Shown here: positions 28,634 through 37,274 of the stretch, piece after piece | How the letters are laid out: every line of letters begins with the position of its first letter | Numbering within the stretch: position 1 is the first letter of the stretch | Origin: Clostridiaceae bacterium | GTDB taxonomy: Bacteria; Bacillota; Clostridia; Saccharofermentanales; DTU023 | Assembly (NCBI GenBank): GCA_012799695.1 | Contig: JAAZKT010000028.1 | Coordinates: 1 to 52,979, forward strand | Reading direction: 5' to 3' | DNA length: 52,979 bases | Made by a program: the position numbers and the translations under genes | Notes under the pieces: model-generated | Database searches by the model: none | Seen by the model: the letters and a program-made list of their open reading frames with translations, nothing else | What the model was told of the DNA's origin: nothing

Positions 28634-29578
28634 ATGCAGTATCGGATCGGAATTGATCTAGGCGGCACTGCCATCAAGGCCGGTATAGTGGATGAAACGT
28701 ATCAAGTCATTTGTAGCCACCAACAACCGACAGTTGAAGGCTTCGAACTTGTCGTTGCCGACATGGCGGAAACGGCTCGCATAGCGGCAGAGAAAGCGGG
28801 ACTACGCTTGGATGACTTCCCATCGGTCGGCGTCGGTTCGCCCAGCTGTATCAATCCCTACACGGGACTTCTCGTCTTTTCAAATAATACAAATTGGCGG
28901 AACATGCCGTTAAAGCAAGAACTTGAGAAATACATTCCCGTACCGGTCTTTATCGAAAACGACGCCAACTGCGCCGTCGTCGGAGAGATGCTCGCCGGTG
29001 CGGCGAAAGGTTATCGCCATGTTCTGATGCTGACGTTGGGCACAGGCGTAGGCGGCGGCTTGATCATTAACGGACGTCTTTTCAGCGGAGGTGACGGTAT
29101 GGGCGCGGAACTCGGTCATACACCGCTAGTCGCCTGCGGGGAACCGTGTACGTGCGGTATCAGCGGCTGCCTTGAAGCCTACGCGTCCGTGACGGCGCTG
29201 ATCCGTCAGACGGAAAAAGCCATGTCGGATAATCCCGAATCGCGGATGCACGCGCACGCGGTTGCACATGGCGGTGTCTCAGGTCGCACGGCTTTCGATT
29301 GCGCGCGTGAAGGCGACGCCGTCGCCAAGCGCGTCGTCGATCAATACTGTACTTATCTCGCCGCAGGAATCGGTGGCTTCATCAACGTGTTCCGCCCGGA
29401 AATCGTGCTGTTAGGCGGCGGTTTATCAGGTGCCGGCGACACGCTTTTGGAACCTGTGCGCAAGAAAGTCGAACAATTCGTCTTTGCCCATGACATCATC
29501 GGGGCGCCGCCCATCGAGAGAGCCGCACTGGGCAATGCGGCGGGCACGATCGGCGCGGCTTATCTGGGCGACATATAG
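28634..29578 (+). CDS. ROK-family sugar kinase
   Basis: GIDLGGTAIKAGIVDE, LTLGTGVGGGLIINGRLFSG, ROK zinc motif CTCGISGCLEAYAS. Confidence 0.9.
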   Translation: MQYRIGIDLGGTAIKAGIVDETYQVICSHQQPTVEGFELVVADMAETARIAAEKAGLRLDDFPSVGVGSPSCINPYTGLLVFSNNTNWRNMPLKQELEKYIPVPVFIENDANCAVVGEMLAGAAKGYRHVLMLTLGTGVGGGLIINGRLFSGGDGMGAELGHTPLVACGEPCTCGISGCLEAYASVTALIRQTEKAMSDNPESRMHAHAVAHGGVSGRTAFDCAREGDAVAKRVVDQYCTYLAAGIGGFINVFRPEIVLLGGGLSGAGDTLLEPVRKKVEQFVFAHDIIGAPPIERAALGNAAGTIGAAYLGDI

Positions 29579-29597
29579 AAATATCGAGGAATAAAAC

Positions 29598-30368
29598 ATG
29601 ATTGCATCCGCGAGACGACTGTACATTATCAAAAGGCTTAACGAGTTGGGCATCATCGATTACAAGAGCATCGCCCGCGAACTTGACGTATCGGAAGCGA
29701 CCGTTCGCCGTGATTTCATCAAACTTGAAAACCAGGGTTCTCTTCGTCGCGTACAAGGCGGCGCCATTCGCTCGGAGGAAGACCTCGAGAATAACTATCA
29801 GGTAGAACTGTCGATGCAGTCAAAACACACGGTGAATACGGAAGCCAAACAAATGGTTGCCCGCGCCGCTGCGGAGGTTGTACAGCCCGGTGAATGTGTT
29901 TTCTTGGATATGGGTACGAGCATCGCACCGTTGGCGCCGATACTGCTCGCCATGCCGATTCGTATCGTGACATGCAATACGATGGTCCTTCGTCAAATGA
30001 AACCGAATGCGCGAGCGGAGGTTTTCGTGATCGGCGGACAATATATGCCCGCCGATCACATGATCGTCGGCTCCATCGCGGAGTGCACGCTGAGAAAATT
30101 CGGGCTGCATCATGCTTTCATCGGCTGTATGGGACTTGATATCCACAATAACACCGTTTATGCGACCGATATGGACGTTAACGCCATCAAGCAGGTCGCG
30201 ATTCAAAACGCCACCGATGCGTATCTTCTTGCCGATCGCTCTAAACTGTCTAAAGTAGGCCTTTTCAGAATTGCAGGCTTAGACGCATTTACGACTGTTT
30301 ACCTTGACGGACCGTCTCCAGAGGAAGATTTTCCGTCAAACGTCGTGTTCGTTGAAGAAGAGACATGA
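29598..30368 (+). CDS. DeoR-family transcriptional regulator
   Basis: N-terminal HTH SIARELDVSEATVRRDFIKLENQGSLRRVQGGA; C-terminal DeoRC sugar-sensor-like region. Confidence 0.92.
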   Translation: MIASARRLYIIKRLNELGIIDYKSIARELDVSEATVRRDFIKLENQGSLRRVQGGAIRSEEDLENNYQVELSMQSKHTVNTEAKQMVARAAAEVVQPGECVFLDMGTSIAPLAPILLAMPIRIVTCNTMVLRQMKPNARAEVFVIGGQYMPADHMIVGSIAECTLRKFGLHHAFIGCMGLDIHNNTVYATDMDVNAIKQVAIQNATDAYLLADRSKLSKVGLFRIAGLDAFTTVYLDGPSPEEDFPSNVVFVEEET

Positions 30369-30479
30369 CATCGCCTTTTTGACGCTTTCTTAAATATCGC
30401 GCACTAAAAACATTTTCTCAGCGGTGTAGGACAATCACAGCACTGCGATCGATATTTGCGCGTTTTTGCAAATAAATGA

Positions 30480-30508
30480 TTGACTTTGCAAACATATAGT
30501 TCTACACT
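30480..30508 (+). promoter_or_regulatory. Promoter for the nanE-GRE operon
   Basis: TTGACT (30480-30485)-N17-TACACT (30503-30508), with palindrome TTTGCAAA at 30485-30492 inside the promoter. Confidence 0.7.
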
Positions 30509-30540
30509 AATGCTGTGAACAAACTAATCGGAGCAAGTGT

Positions 30541-31290
30541 ATGAAAACGAACGATCCCCGAAAAAGAGTGTTAATCGAATCGCTGAAAAACGGTCTCATT
30601 GTTTCCTGCCAAGTACAGGACGACGATCCGATCAGTACGCCGGATATGCATGTCAAGATGGCGGAGGCTGCGGCATGGGGTGGCGCGGTGGGCATCCGTG
30701 CGAACTCGCCGAGACAGATTCGCGACATCAAGGCTGCCGTCGATCTTCCCGTGATCGGTCTTTACAAACAGTGGCATGAGGGATCCAACGTCTTTATTAC
30801 GCCTACGCTTGACGCCGTGCACGCAGTCTACGAGGCGGGTGCGGAAATCATCGCACTTGACTGCACCGATCAACTTACGGTGGAGGGACGGCCAGCGTGG
30901 GAACTTTTGCCGAAGGCAATCGAAGCGTTTCCGGATGCCATTTTTTTCGCGGATATTTCAAACTACGAAGAAGCGGCACGCGCAATTGAACTTGGTGCCG
31001 ACATGGTGGCGCCCACGCTTTACGGCTACACACAAGATACGTGGGATATCGAGCACTTTAACGCACGCGAGTTCGCTCGCATGTGTCGAGATTTCGGCGA
31101 TGACACGTACATGATTATGGAAGGACACATCTACACGCCTGAAGACGCGATCAAGTGCCTCTATCTCGGCGCGCACGCCGTGGTCGTGGGAAGCGCCATT
31201 ACGAGACCGCATCTTACGACGAAACGATTTACCGATTTGATGAACGGTTTCCGAACGAACTGGCGTGATGCGGAAAGGAGTACACACTGA
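30541..31290 (+). CDS. nanE: Putative N-acetylmannosamine-6-phosphate 2-epimerase
   Basis: GLIVSCQVQDDDPISTPDMHVKMAEAAAWGGAVGIRANSP, LPVIGLYKQ, ITPTLDAVHAVYEAGAEIIALDCT, VVVGSAITRP. Confidence 0.88.
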   Translation: MKTNDPRKRVLIESLKNGLIVSCQVQDDDPISTPDMHVKMAEAAAWGGAVGIRANSPRQIRDIKAAVDLPVIGLYKQWHEGSNVFITPTLDAVHAVYEAGAEIIALDCTDQLTVEGRPAWELLPKAIEAFPDAIFFADISNYEEAARAIELGADMVAPTLYGYTQDTWDIEHFNAREFARMCRDFGDDTYMIMEGHIYTPEDAIKCLYLGAHAVVVGSAITRPHLTTKRFTDLMNGFRTNWRDAERSTH

Positions 31291-33566
31291 TGCCGAAGTT
31301 CAGTGTTGAAACACCGCAAAATGTCGCTGTTTCCATAAAAATCCCTCCGGAAATGTCTCCGATGGACCAACTGGAGCTTATGGAGCGCTATACGGCCACA
31401 CACCGCGCCTACGAGGGAAAATCGCGAGAAGAACGAGAGATCGCCTGTCTTCGCATCTTGTACCCTGCGCTTTTTCGCTCAATTGAACCCGACGATCTCT
31501 TTGCGGGCAGATTGGATTTTCTGCCGATCGGTTTCGGTTGCGTGACCTCAGTCGGCGGCGTGGGTCACTATTGCGTGTTTAACAAGCTGACCGCTTTCAA
31601 GGATCTTCTCCCCTCTGACGAACACGAACGCGTCGATGCGCTTTACGATTACTGGCTTGAACACGATCTTAAAACGAAATATTGCAGACAGGCATTGAAG
31701 GATGATGTGGTCGGTATGTTTATCGACGTGGAATACCCTCTTATCGTGACGGCGCGTCTCTCAGGCATGATGCTCAATTACCACATGCTTATGGATCTCG
31801 GTATCAGCGGCATCCGGGAGCGTATTCACGAACAACAGGAAAAACTGGGTGACAACGATTTTTATCGGGCATCCTTGGCATCTCTGGAACTTTTCTCTTC
31901 GTGCTGCGATCACCTTGCCGATAAGGTTCGATCCGACATGGAGGGCGCGACGCCTAAGCGGCGGGAAGAACTCCTGCGTATGGAGTCGGCACTCCTTCGT
32001 ATTCGAAATGATCGACCGGAAACCTTCGTGGAAGCACTACAGCTCTTTTGGCTTTATGCGCTCCTCGCCGGCGTCATAAATTACGGTCGCATGGACGATG
32101 TCCTCGGCCCGTTTCTCGCGCGCGATTTGCGCACGGGACATCTGACGGAAAGCGAAGCTTTTTCTCTCCTTCAATCGCTATGGACGATGATCGAAAACCG
32201 TCGCACGACGGTGAACGGTCGCATTATCGTCGGCGGCCGAGGTCGCCTAGATCCTGAATCTGCCGATATCTTCACTAGAATCGCGATGGATGTCGCTCAT
32301 TCATGTCGGTATGTCGAGCCGCAATTCACGTTGCGTTTCGATCGGGAAACGCCTGACGACATCATCGACGCCGCTCTTGACGCGATCGGAAGCGGAGCGA
32401 CGTATCCGACACTATACAACGACGATGTCCATATCCCCGCCGTCATGCGCGCGATGCGCGTCGACGAAAAAACGGCGGAACAGTACGTACCTTTCGGATG
32501 CGGTGAATTTGTCATTCAGGGACAGAGCGTCGGCACGCCGAACATCTGCATCAATCTATTAAAAATACTTCAAATAGCGCTGAATGACGGCATCGATCCG
32601 ATGGACGGCATCGACAAGAGTGACGGTGTATCGCTTCTTCCCGCGGAAGAGATTGATTCTTTCGATGTGCTGTTTTCTCAATACAAGAGACTACTCGACC
32701 ATTACTTTGATCTCTCGATTGAAAGTCAATTGCTCTCCTACGACGTTATGAATCAGGAGGTCTCGTTTCTATTCACGAGTATCTTGATGGACGATTGCGT
32801 TGAGCGAGGCAAAGCCGTGTTGGACGGGGGTATCAGGTATCTGGGCGGAACAGTTGAAACGTACGGCAACATCAACGTGTCAGACTCCCTCGCGGCGATA
32901 AAAAAGGTTGTGTTCGAAGATCAACGGGTCACACTTTCGGCGTTGCGAGACGCTGTCAACCGCGATTTTGACGGCGACATGCTACTCCGTCGACATCTCT
33001 GGGAAGCGCCGAAATACGGGAACGACAACGACGAAGCCGACACCATGGCGAATGAAGTATTTGAATTTGTCGCAAACGGCATTCGCGATCGCGGCATCAA
33101 CGCGGGCATGACGTATTTTTTGATCGTCATCAGCAATAACCAGTTGAATACTGAGTGGGGACGGCGCACGGCGGCGTCCTACGATGGACGCAGAAAGGGG
33201 CAGTTTATGAACCCCGCGAATAATCCGCAAGGAGGCGCCAACACGAGCGGTCCCACTGCCATGCTTAATTCTCTGACGCGTTTTGACGCGGGACTTCACG
33301 GCGGCAGTCTCCAGAATATCAAGTTCACACCTGATTTTTTCAATGGTCACCGCGATTTGGTTAAGAAAATGTTCCGCGTCTATTTCGACCGCGGCGGATG
33401 CCAGTTAATGGTCACTATCGTGAATCGAGGGGAACTTGAGAAAGCGGTGAAGAATCCCGATACTTACCGCGATCTGCTTGTCCGCGTATCGGGGTTTTCG
33501 GCTGTGTTCGTCAACCTCGAAACTGATATCCAGGAAGAGCTGATGAGTCGAGTGCTCTATGGATAA
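31290..33566 (+). CDS. Glycyl radical enzyme (PFL-like superfamily, dehydratase/eliminase-type C-x-E active site), substrate unknown
   Basis: Active-site loop VPFGCGEF (Cys404-Gly-Glu406; TGC at 32499-32501) and glycyl radical motif RVSGFSAVFVNLETDIQEELMSR (Gly735; GGG at 33492-33494); followed by an overlapping activase gene. Confidence 0.92.
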   Translation: MPKFSVETPQNVAVSIKIPPEMSPMDQLELMERYTATHRAYEGKSREEREIACLRILYPALFRSIEPDDLFAGRLDFLPIGFGCVTSVGGVGHYCVFNKLTAFKDLLPSDEHERVDALYDYWLEHDLKTKYCRQALKDDVVGMFIDVEYPLIVTARLSGMMLNYHMLMDLGISGIRERIHEQQEKLGDNDFYRASLASLELFSSCCDHLADKVRSDMEGATPKRREELLRMESALLRIRNDRPETFVEALQLFWLYALLAGVINYGRMDDVLGPFLARDLRTGHLTESEAFSLLQSLWTMIENRRTTVNGRIIVGGRGRLDPESADIFTRIAMDVAHSCRYVEPQFTLRFDRETPDDIIDAALDAIGSGATYPTLYNDDVHIPAVMRAMRVDEKTAEQYVPFGCGEFVIQGQSVGTPNICINLLKILQIALNDGIDPMDGIDKSDGVSLLPAEEIDSFDVLFSQYKRLLDHYFDLSIESQLLSYDVMNQEVSFLFTSILMDDCVERGKAVLDGGIRYLGGTVETYGNINVSDSLAAIKKVVFEDQRVTLSALRDAVNRDFDGDMLLRRHLWEAPKYGNDNDEADTMANEVFEFVANGIRDRGINAGMTYFLIVISNNQLNTEWGRRTAASYDGRRKGQFMNPANNPQGGANTSGPTAMLNSLTRFDAGLHGGSLQNIKFTPDFFNGHRDLVKKMFRVYFDRGGCQLMVTIVNRGELEKAVKNPDTYRDLLVRVSGFSAVFVNLETDIQEELMSRVLYG

Positions 33567-34464
33567 TCCTAAGTTTTTTGTCACCAGCATTGAACGCGGC
33601 GCCTATCATGACGGCCCGGGACTGCGCACAGTCGTCTTTTTCCAAGGGTGCCCTTTGCACTGCGCTTGGTGTTGCAATCCCGAAACGCAACCTTTTCGCC
33701 CTGTCCTCTTGCACGAGGGCAAGCGATGTGTCGCTTGCGGTAACTGTGTGCCGCATTGCCCCCAACAGGCGCTTTCCTTACGTGAAGGACGACTCCATGT
33801 GGATCGCGCGCAATGTATTTCGTGCGGGCGCTGTGTACCGGTCTGTCCCGGTGGAGCGTATTCCCTTTCCTCAGAGATTATGTCGTCTGAAGAGATTCTC
33901 GCCGTCGTGATGAAAGATGCTGATTATTATCGCGCGACAGGCGGCGGTCTGACACTTTCAGGGGGAGAACCCCTTTGTCAGCGCGGGGTGGAGGTGCTGC
34001 TTTTCCAAGCGAAACAGGCGAATCTTACAACATGCGTGGAGACGACGGCCGCACTTTCCTACAAAGTGTTGGAAAGCGTGCTGCCGTATGTTGACTATTT
34101 TTACATCGATTTGAAACACTCGGATCGCGATATTCTTTTGCGCGAGACGGGCGCCGACCTTGATCTTGTCACTTCGAATATAGGCAAGTTAATGGATAAA
34201 GGCGCCAACGTGACGCTTCGCACCGCGGTCATCCCCTGGTATAACGATGACCTTTCTACATTGCGGAGCATCTTTCACCTTGCCCTTGCGTTGGGCGTGA
34301 CAACGTATGTATTGCTGCCATTCCACCAATTAGGACGCGCCAAGTATGCGAAGCTGGGACGCCCGTATACGCTGGAGCACCTGAAAACCCTGACGCCGGA
34401 AGATGTGAGCGAGGCAGCGTCGCTCGGTCGACAGATGGGACTGGACGTTCGGATCGGAGGCTGA
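33559..34464 (+). CDS. Glycyl radical enzyme activating enzyme (radical SAM, two additional 4Fe-4S motifs)
   Basis: GCPLHCAWCCNPE (CX3CX2C), CVACGNCVPHCP and CISCGRCVPVCP ferredoxin motifs, TLSGGEPLCQ; overlaps the GRE stop. Confidence 0.94.
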   Translation: MDNPKFFVTSIERGAYHDGPGLRTVVFFQGCPLHCAWCCNPETQPFRPVLLHEGKRCVACGNCVPHCPQQALSLREGRLHVDRAQCISCGRCVPVCPGGAYSLSSEIMSSEEILAVVMKDADYYRATGGGLTLSGGEPLCQRGVEVLLFQAKQANLTTCVETTAALSYKVLESVLPYVDYFYIDLKHSDRDILLRETGADLDLVTSNIGKLMDKGANVTLRTAVIPWYNDDLSTLRSIFHLALALGVTTYVLLPFHQLGRAKYAKLGRPYTLEHLKTLTPEDVSEAASLGRQMGLDVRIGG

Positions 34465-34465
34465 T

Positions 34466-35446
34466 GTGCTGCCTTTGCGACCCTCTCTTAAAGATGCGAT
34501 TTGGGGCGGCCTCCGGCTCTTTGAGCGATATCGCAAAGGATCGGGAGAACGGCTCGCCGAGAGTTGGGAGCTTTCCACTCACGCGGACGGCCATTCACGT
34601 CTCCCGGATGGTCGTACGCTTCAGGATCGTCTGGCAACGGAGCCGTGGTTGGCAGGCGGTTCGGCACATCGGGACGGCACGATTCCGATCTTGGCAAAAC
34701 TCATCGACGCGCGCTTGCCTTTATCCGTACAAGTCCATCCCGACGATGACGGTGCGCGCCGCCATGGCGGATTATCGGGAAAGACGGAGTGCTGGTATAT
34801 TCTCGACGCGGAGCCCGGTGCTTGGATTTACCACGGTCTTCGCAAATCATTGACGCGCACGAAATTGGAAAAGCATGCGCGAGAGGGCACGATTGAATCG
34901 GTACTCCGAAAGGTGCCCGTCCACATCGGAGACATATTTTATATTCCTGCCGGCACGCTGCATGCTCTCGGCGGCGGCATTCTCTGTTTTGAACTACAAC
35001 AGAGCTCAAATGTAACATACCGCGTTTTCGACTATGGTCGTCGCGACCATACGGGAAAGCCGCGGAGGCTTCATATACAAGAGGCACTTGACGTCGCAAC
35101 TCTTATGCCTACGCCGCGAGAGATTCCGGGCCTTGATGAACCGATCGCGACAAGCGGATTGACACGCCGGACGATTGTGGATTGCGCGCAGTTTACCATG
35201 GAGGAATTGCTGCTTGATGGAGAAGGCACGATCGATGTTCCGAGTCGACGATTTGCCTGTCTTTTTCTCATTGAAGGTCGGTGCCGTGCCGTATCGCATG
35301 GCAGTCACGGTGTAGAAACGGAAGCTGACGAGCTTACGTTGGTGTCCGGGCAAACTGTCTTTCTTTCTTCACGGGAAACAGTCTCGCTTCACGGTAAGGG
35401 TCATGCACTTCTTGCATTCCCGCCGAACGGTGTCGTTGCACGCTGA
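34466..35446 (+). CDS. manA: Mannose-6-phosphate isomerase, class I type (GTG start, TGATGTG-coupled)
   Basis: KDAIWGGLRL, LPLSVQVHPDD, GKTECWYIL, IPAGTLHALGGGILCFELQQSSNVTYRVFDYGR. Confidence 0.88.
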   Translation: MLPLRPSLKDAIWGGLRLFERYRKGSGERLAESWELSTHADGHSRLPDGRTLQDRLATEPWLAGGSAHRDGTIPILAKLIDARLPLSVQVHPDDDGARRHGGLSGKTECWYILDAEPGAWIYHGLRKSLTRTKLEKHAREGTIESVLRKVPVHIGDIFYIPAGTLHALGGGILCFELQQSSNVTYRVFDYGRRDHTGKPRRLHIQEALDVATLMPTPREIPGLDEPIATSGLTRRTIVDCAQFTMEELLLDGEGTIDVPSRRFACLFLIEGRCRAVSHGSHGVETEADELTLVSGQTVFLSSRETVSLHGKGHALLAFPPNGVVAR

Positions 35447-35514
35447 TGACATTAGGAATATCGCAAAAAGAGCGTCAAATACACGATCGCAAGCCTGCCG
35501 GACATGCTTGGAAC

Positions 35515-35528
35515 GTTTTTGCAAAAAC
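35515..35528. repeat. Perfect 14-bp palindrome upstream of the ABC exporter operon
   Basis: GTTTTTGCAAAAAC; shares CGTTTTTGCAAA with the nanE upstream region (30461-30472). Confidence 0.55.
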
Positions 35529-35579
35529 AATGGAAATGTCACATACTTAATTGCATCAGTGGAAAGGAGCGCGATCTGC

Positions 35580-36560
35580 GTGGTCGATGTTGAGCACCTA
35601 ACCAAATACTACGGTGATAAAAAAGTCTTGGATGACATCAGTTTTTCGATTGCGGATCGTCAAGTTGTCGGTCTGCTCGGCCTTAACGGCGCCGGAAAAT
35701 CGACGATCATGAACATTTTGACCGGTTACCTTGCCGCGACGTCCGGAACGGTGCGTATCGCCGGCTACGACATTCTCTCCGATGCCACCAACGCAAAAAA
35801 ACACATTGGCTATTTACCGGAACTATTTTCCTTCTATCCTGAAATGCGCGTCAATGACTTCCTCTCATTCATCTGTGATTTGAAAGGCGTGATGCGTGAT
35901 CATAAAGAGAGAGAGACCCACCTTTCCGACATCTGCGAGAGAGTCGGTCTTGCCGATGAAAGACGTCGCATGATTCGCAATCTTTCCAAAGGATATCGGC
36001 AGCGTGTCGGTTTTGCGCAGGCTCTCATCGGCAATCCAGCACTTCTCATACTCGATGAACCGACGGCAAGTCTTGACCCGTCGCAAGTCGTCGATATGCG
36101 GGAGCTGATTCGCGAAACGGGCAAAAAAAGTGCCGTCATTGTATCGTCGCATATTCTGCACGAGATCCAGCTCATGTGCGACCGCGTGATTCTGATTCAC
36201 GAAGGTAAAATCGCGGCGGACGATACGCCTGAAGGACTATCTAGAAAAATGATGTCCACCCATCGCATGGTCGCGCGCATTAAAGGAGCAAAGGATGATG
36301 TCCTGAACGCGCTTCAATCCGTGCCGTCCGTTCAGCATGTCGAAGCTGTCGTAGAGAATGAGCCGGGCGCGTTCGATTATCGGATCGAAGGAGTCGCCGG
36401 AACCGATATCCGTGAAGACGTTTTTCATGCTCTTGCCTATGCGGATCTTCCGCTCCTTCAGACGACTCGACGCGAGCAGGCCTTGGAAGATGTTTTCCTC
36501 CATGTCACGGGAACGGATCAGGATGCGCAGCCCATCCAGGAAAGTGAGGAACTCCGATGA
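35580..36560 (+). CDS. ABC transporter ATP-binding protein (GldA/NatA-like)
   Basis: GLNGAGKSTIMNILTGYL Walker A, LSKGYRQRVGFAQALIGNPALLILDEPTASLDP. GTG start at 35580 after AAAGGAGC; the track ORF starts at 35403. Confidence 0.9.
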   Translation: MVDVEHLTKYYGDKKVLDDISFSIADRQVVGLLGLNGAGKSTIMNILTGYLAATSGTVRIAGYDILSDATNAKKHIGYLPELFSFYPEMRVNDFLSFICDLKGVMRDHKERETHLSDICERVGLADERRRMIRNLSKGYRQRVGFAQALIGNPALLILDEPTASLDPSQVVDMRELIRETGKKSAVIVSSHILHEIQLMCDRVILIHEGKIAADDTPEGLSRKMMSTHRMVARIKGAKDDVLNALQSVPSVQHVEAVVENEPGAFDYRIEGVAGTDIREDVFHALAYADLPLLQTTRREQALEDVFLHVTGTDQDAQPIQESEELR

Positions 36561-37261
36561 TCGCTGTTTTCAAACGTGAGTTTCACGCATATTTTCACTC
36601 ACCGCTCGGCTACGTTTTTATCGCCGTCATGTATTTTTTCACCGCCTACTACTTCTTCATGGGCAATCTCGTCCAAAATACGACGGACATGTCGTTCCTC
36701 TTTAACCAGCTGTTTACCGTCGTCTTGTTTCTAGTGCCCATCTTGACGATGCGGCTTATGAGCGAAGATCAGCGTGCCGGCACGAATCAAATACTCTTTA
36801 CGTCGCCCGTATCACGCTTAGGCATCGTTTGCGGGAAATATTTCGCCGCTTTCGCCGTGTACTTAATGTCCATCTCAGGAGCTCTCATTATGGCGCTGAT
36901 CGTCGAATTCTTCTCGAAGACGGATTGGCCCGTCGTCATCGGCCACCTAATCGGACTGATTTTGCTGGGAGCGTCGCTCATCGCCATCTGCCTCTTCCTT
37001 TCCGGTTTGACTGAAAGCCAAGTCATCGCCGCCGTCAGCGGATTCGCGGCAAGCTTGTCGCTCGTCCTGATCGATGCGCTGGTGAGTGTCGTTTCAGGAA
37101 AGACTTTTAAGACTCTTTTTATGTACATGTCGTTCAATAACCGTTATCACGGCTTTACTATCGGCATCATCGATTTTTCCAACGTGGTATTTTTCTTAAG
37201 CATCGCCGCACTTTTTGTGCTCTTGACCGGCGCCGGTCTTGAAAAGCGCCGATGGAGCTGA
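36557..37261 (+). CDS. ABC-2 type permease (GldF-like)
   Basis: Multi-pass protein with SPLGYVFIAVMYFFTAYYFFMGNL and LMSEDQRAGTNQILFTSPVS; ATGA overlap with the ATPase gene. Confidence 0.87.
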   Translation: MIAVFKREFHAYFHSPLGYVFIAVMYFFTAYYFFMGNLVQNTTDMSFLFNQLFTVVLFLVPILTMRLMSEDQRAGTNQILFTSPVSRLGIVCGKYFAAFAVYLMSISGALIMALIVEFFSKTDWPVVIGHLIGLILLGASLIAICLFLSGLTESQVIAAVSGFAASLSLVLIDALVSVVSGKTFKTLFMYMSFNNRYHGFTIGIIDFSNVVFFLSIAALFVLLTGAGLEKRRWS

Positions 37262-37274
37262 AAGGAGGGGCGGC

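Noticed and set aside
24190-35446. Calling the region a standard sialic acid (nan) operon
   Set aside because: nanE, nagA and a ROK kinase are consistent with it, but no NanA lyase or sialate transporter is seen, and the GRE/deoC genes are not part of that pathway.
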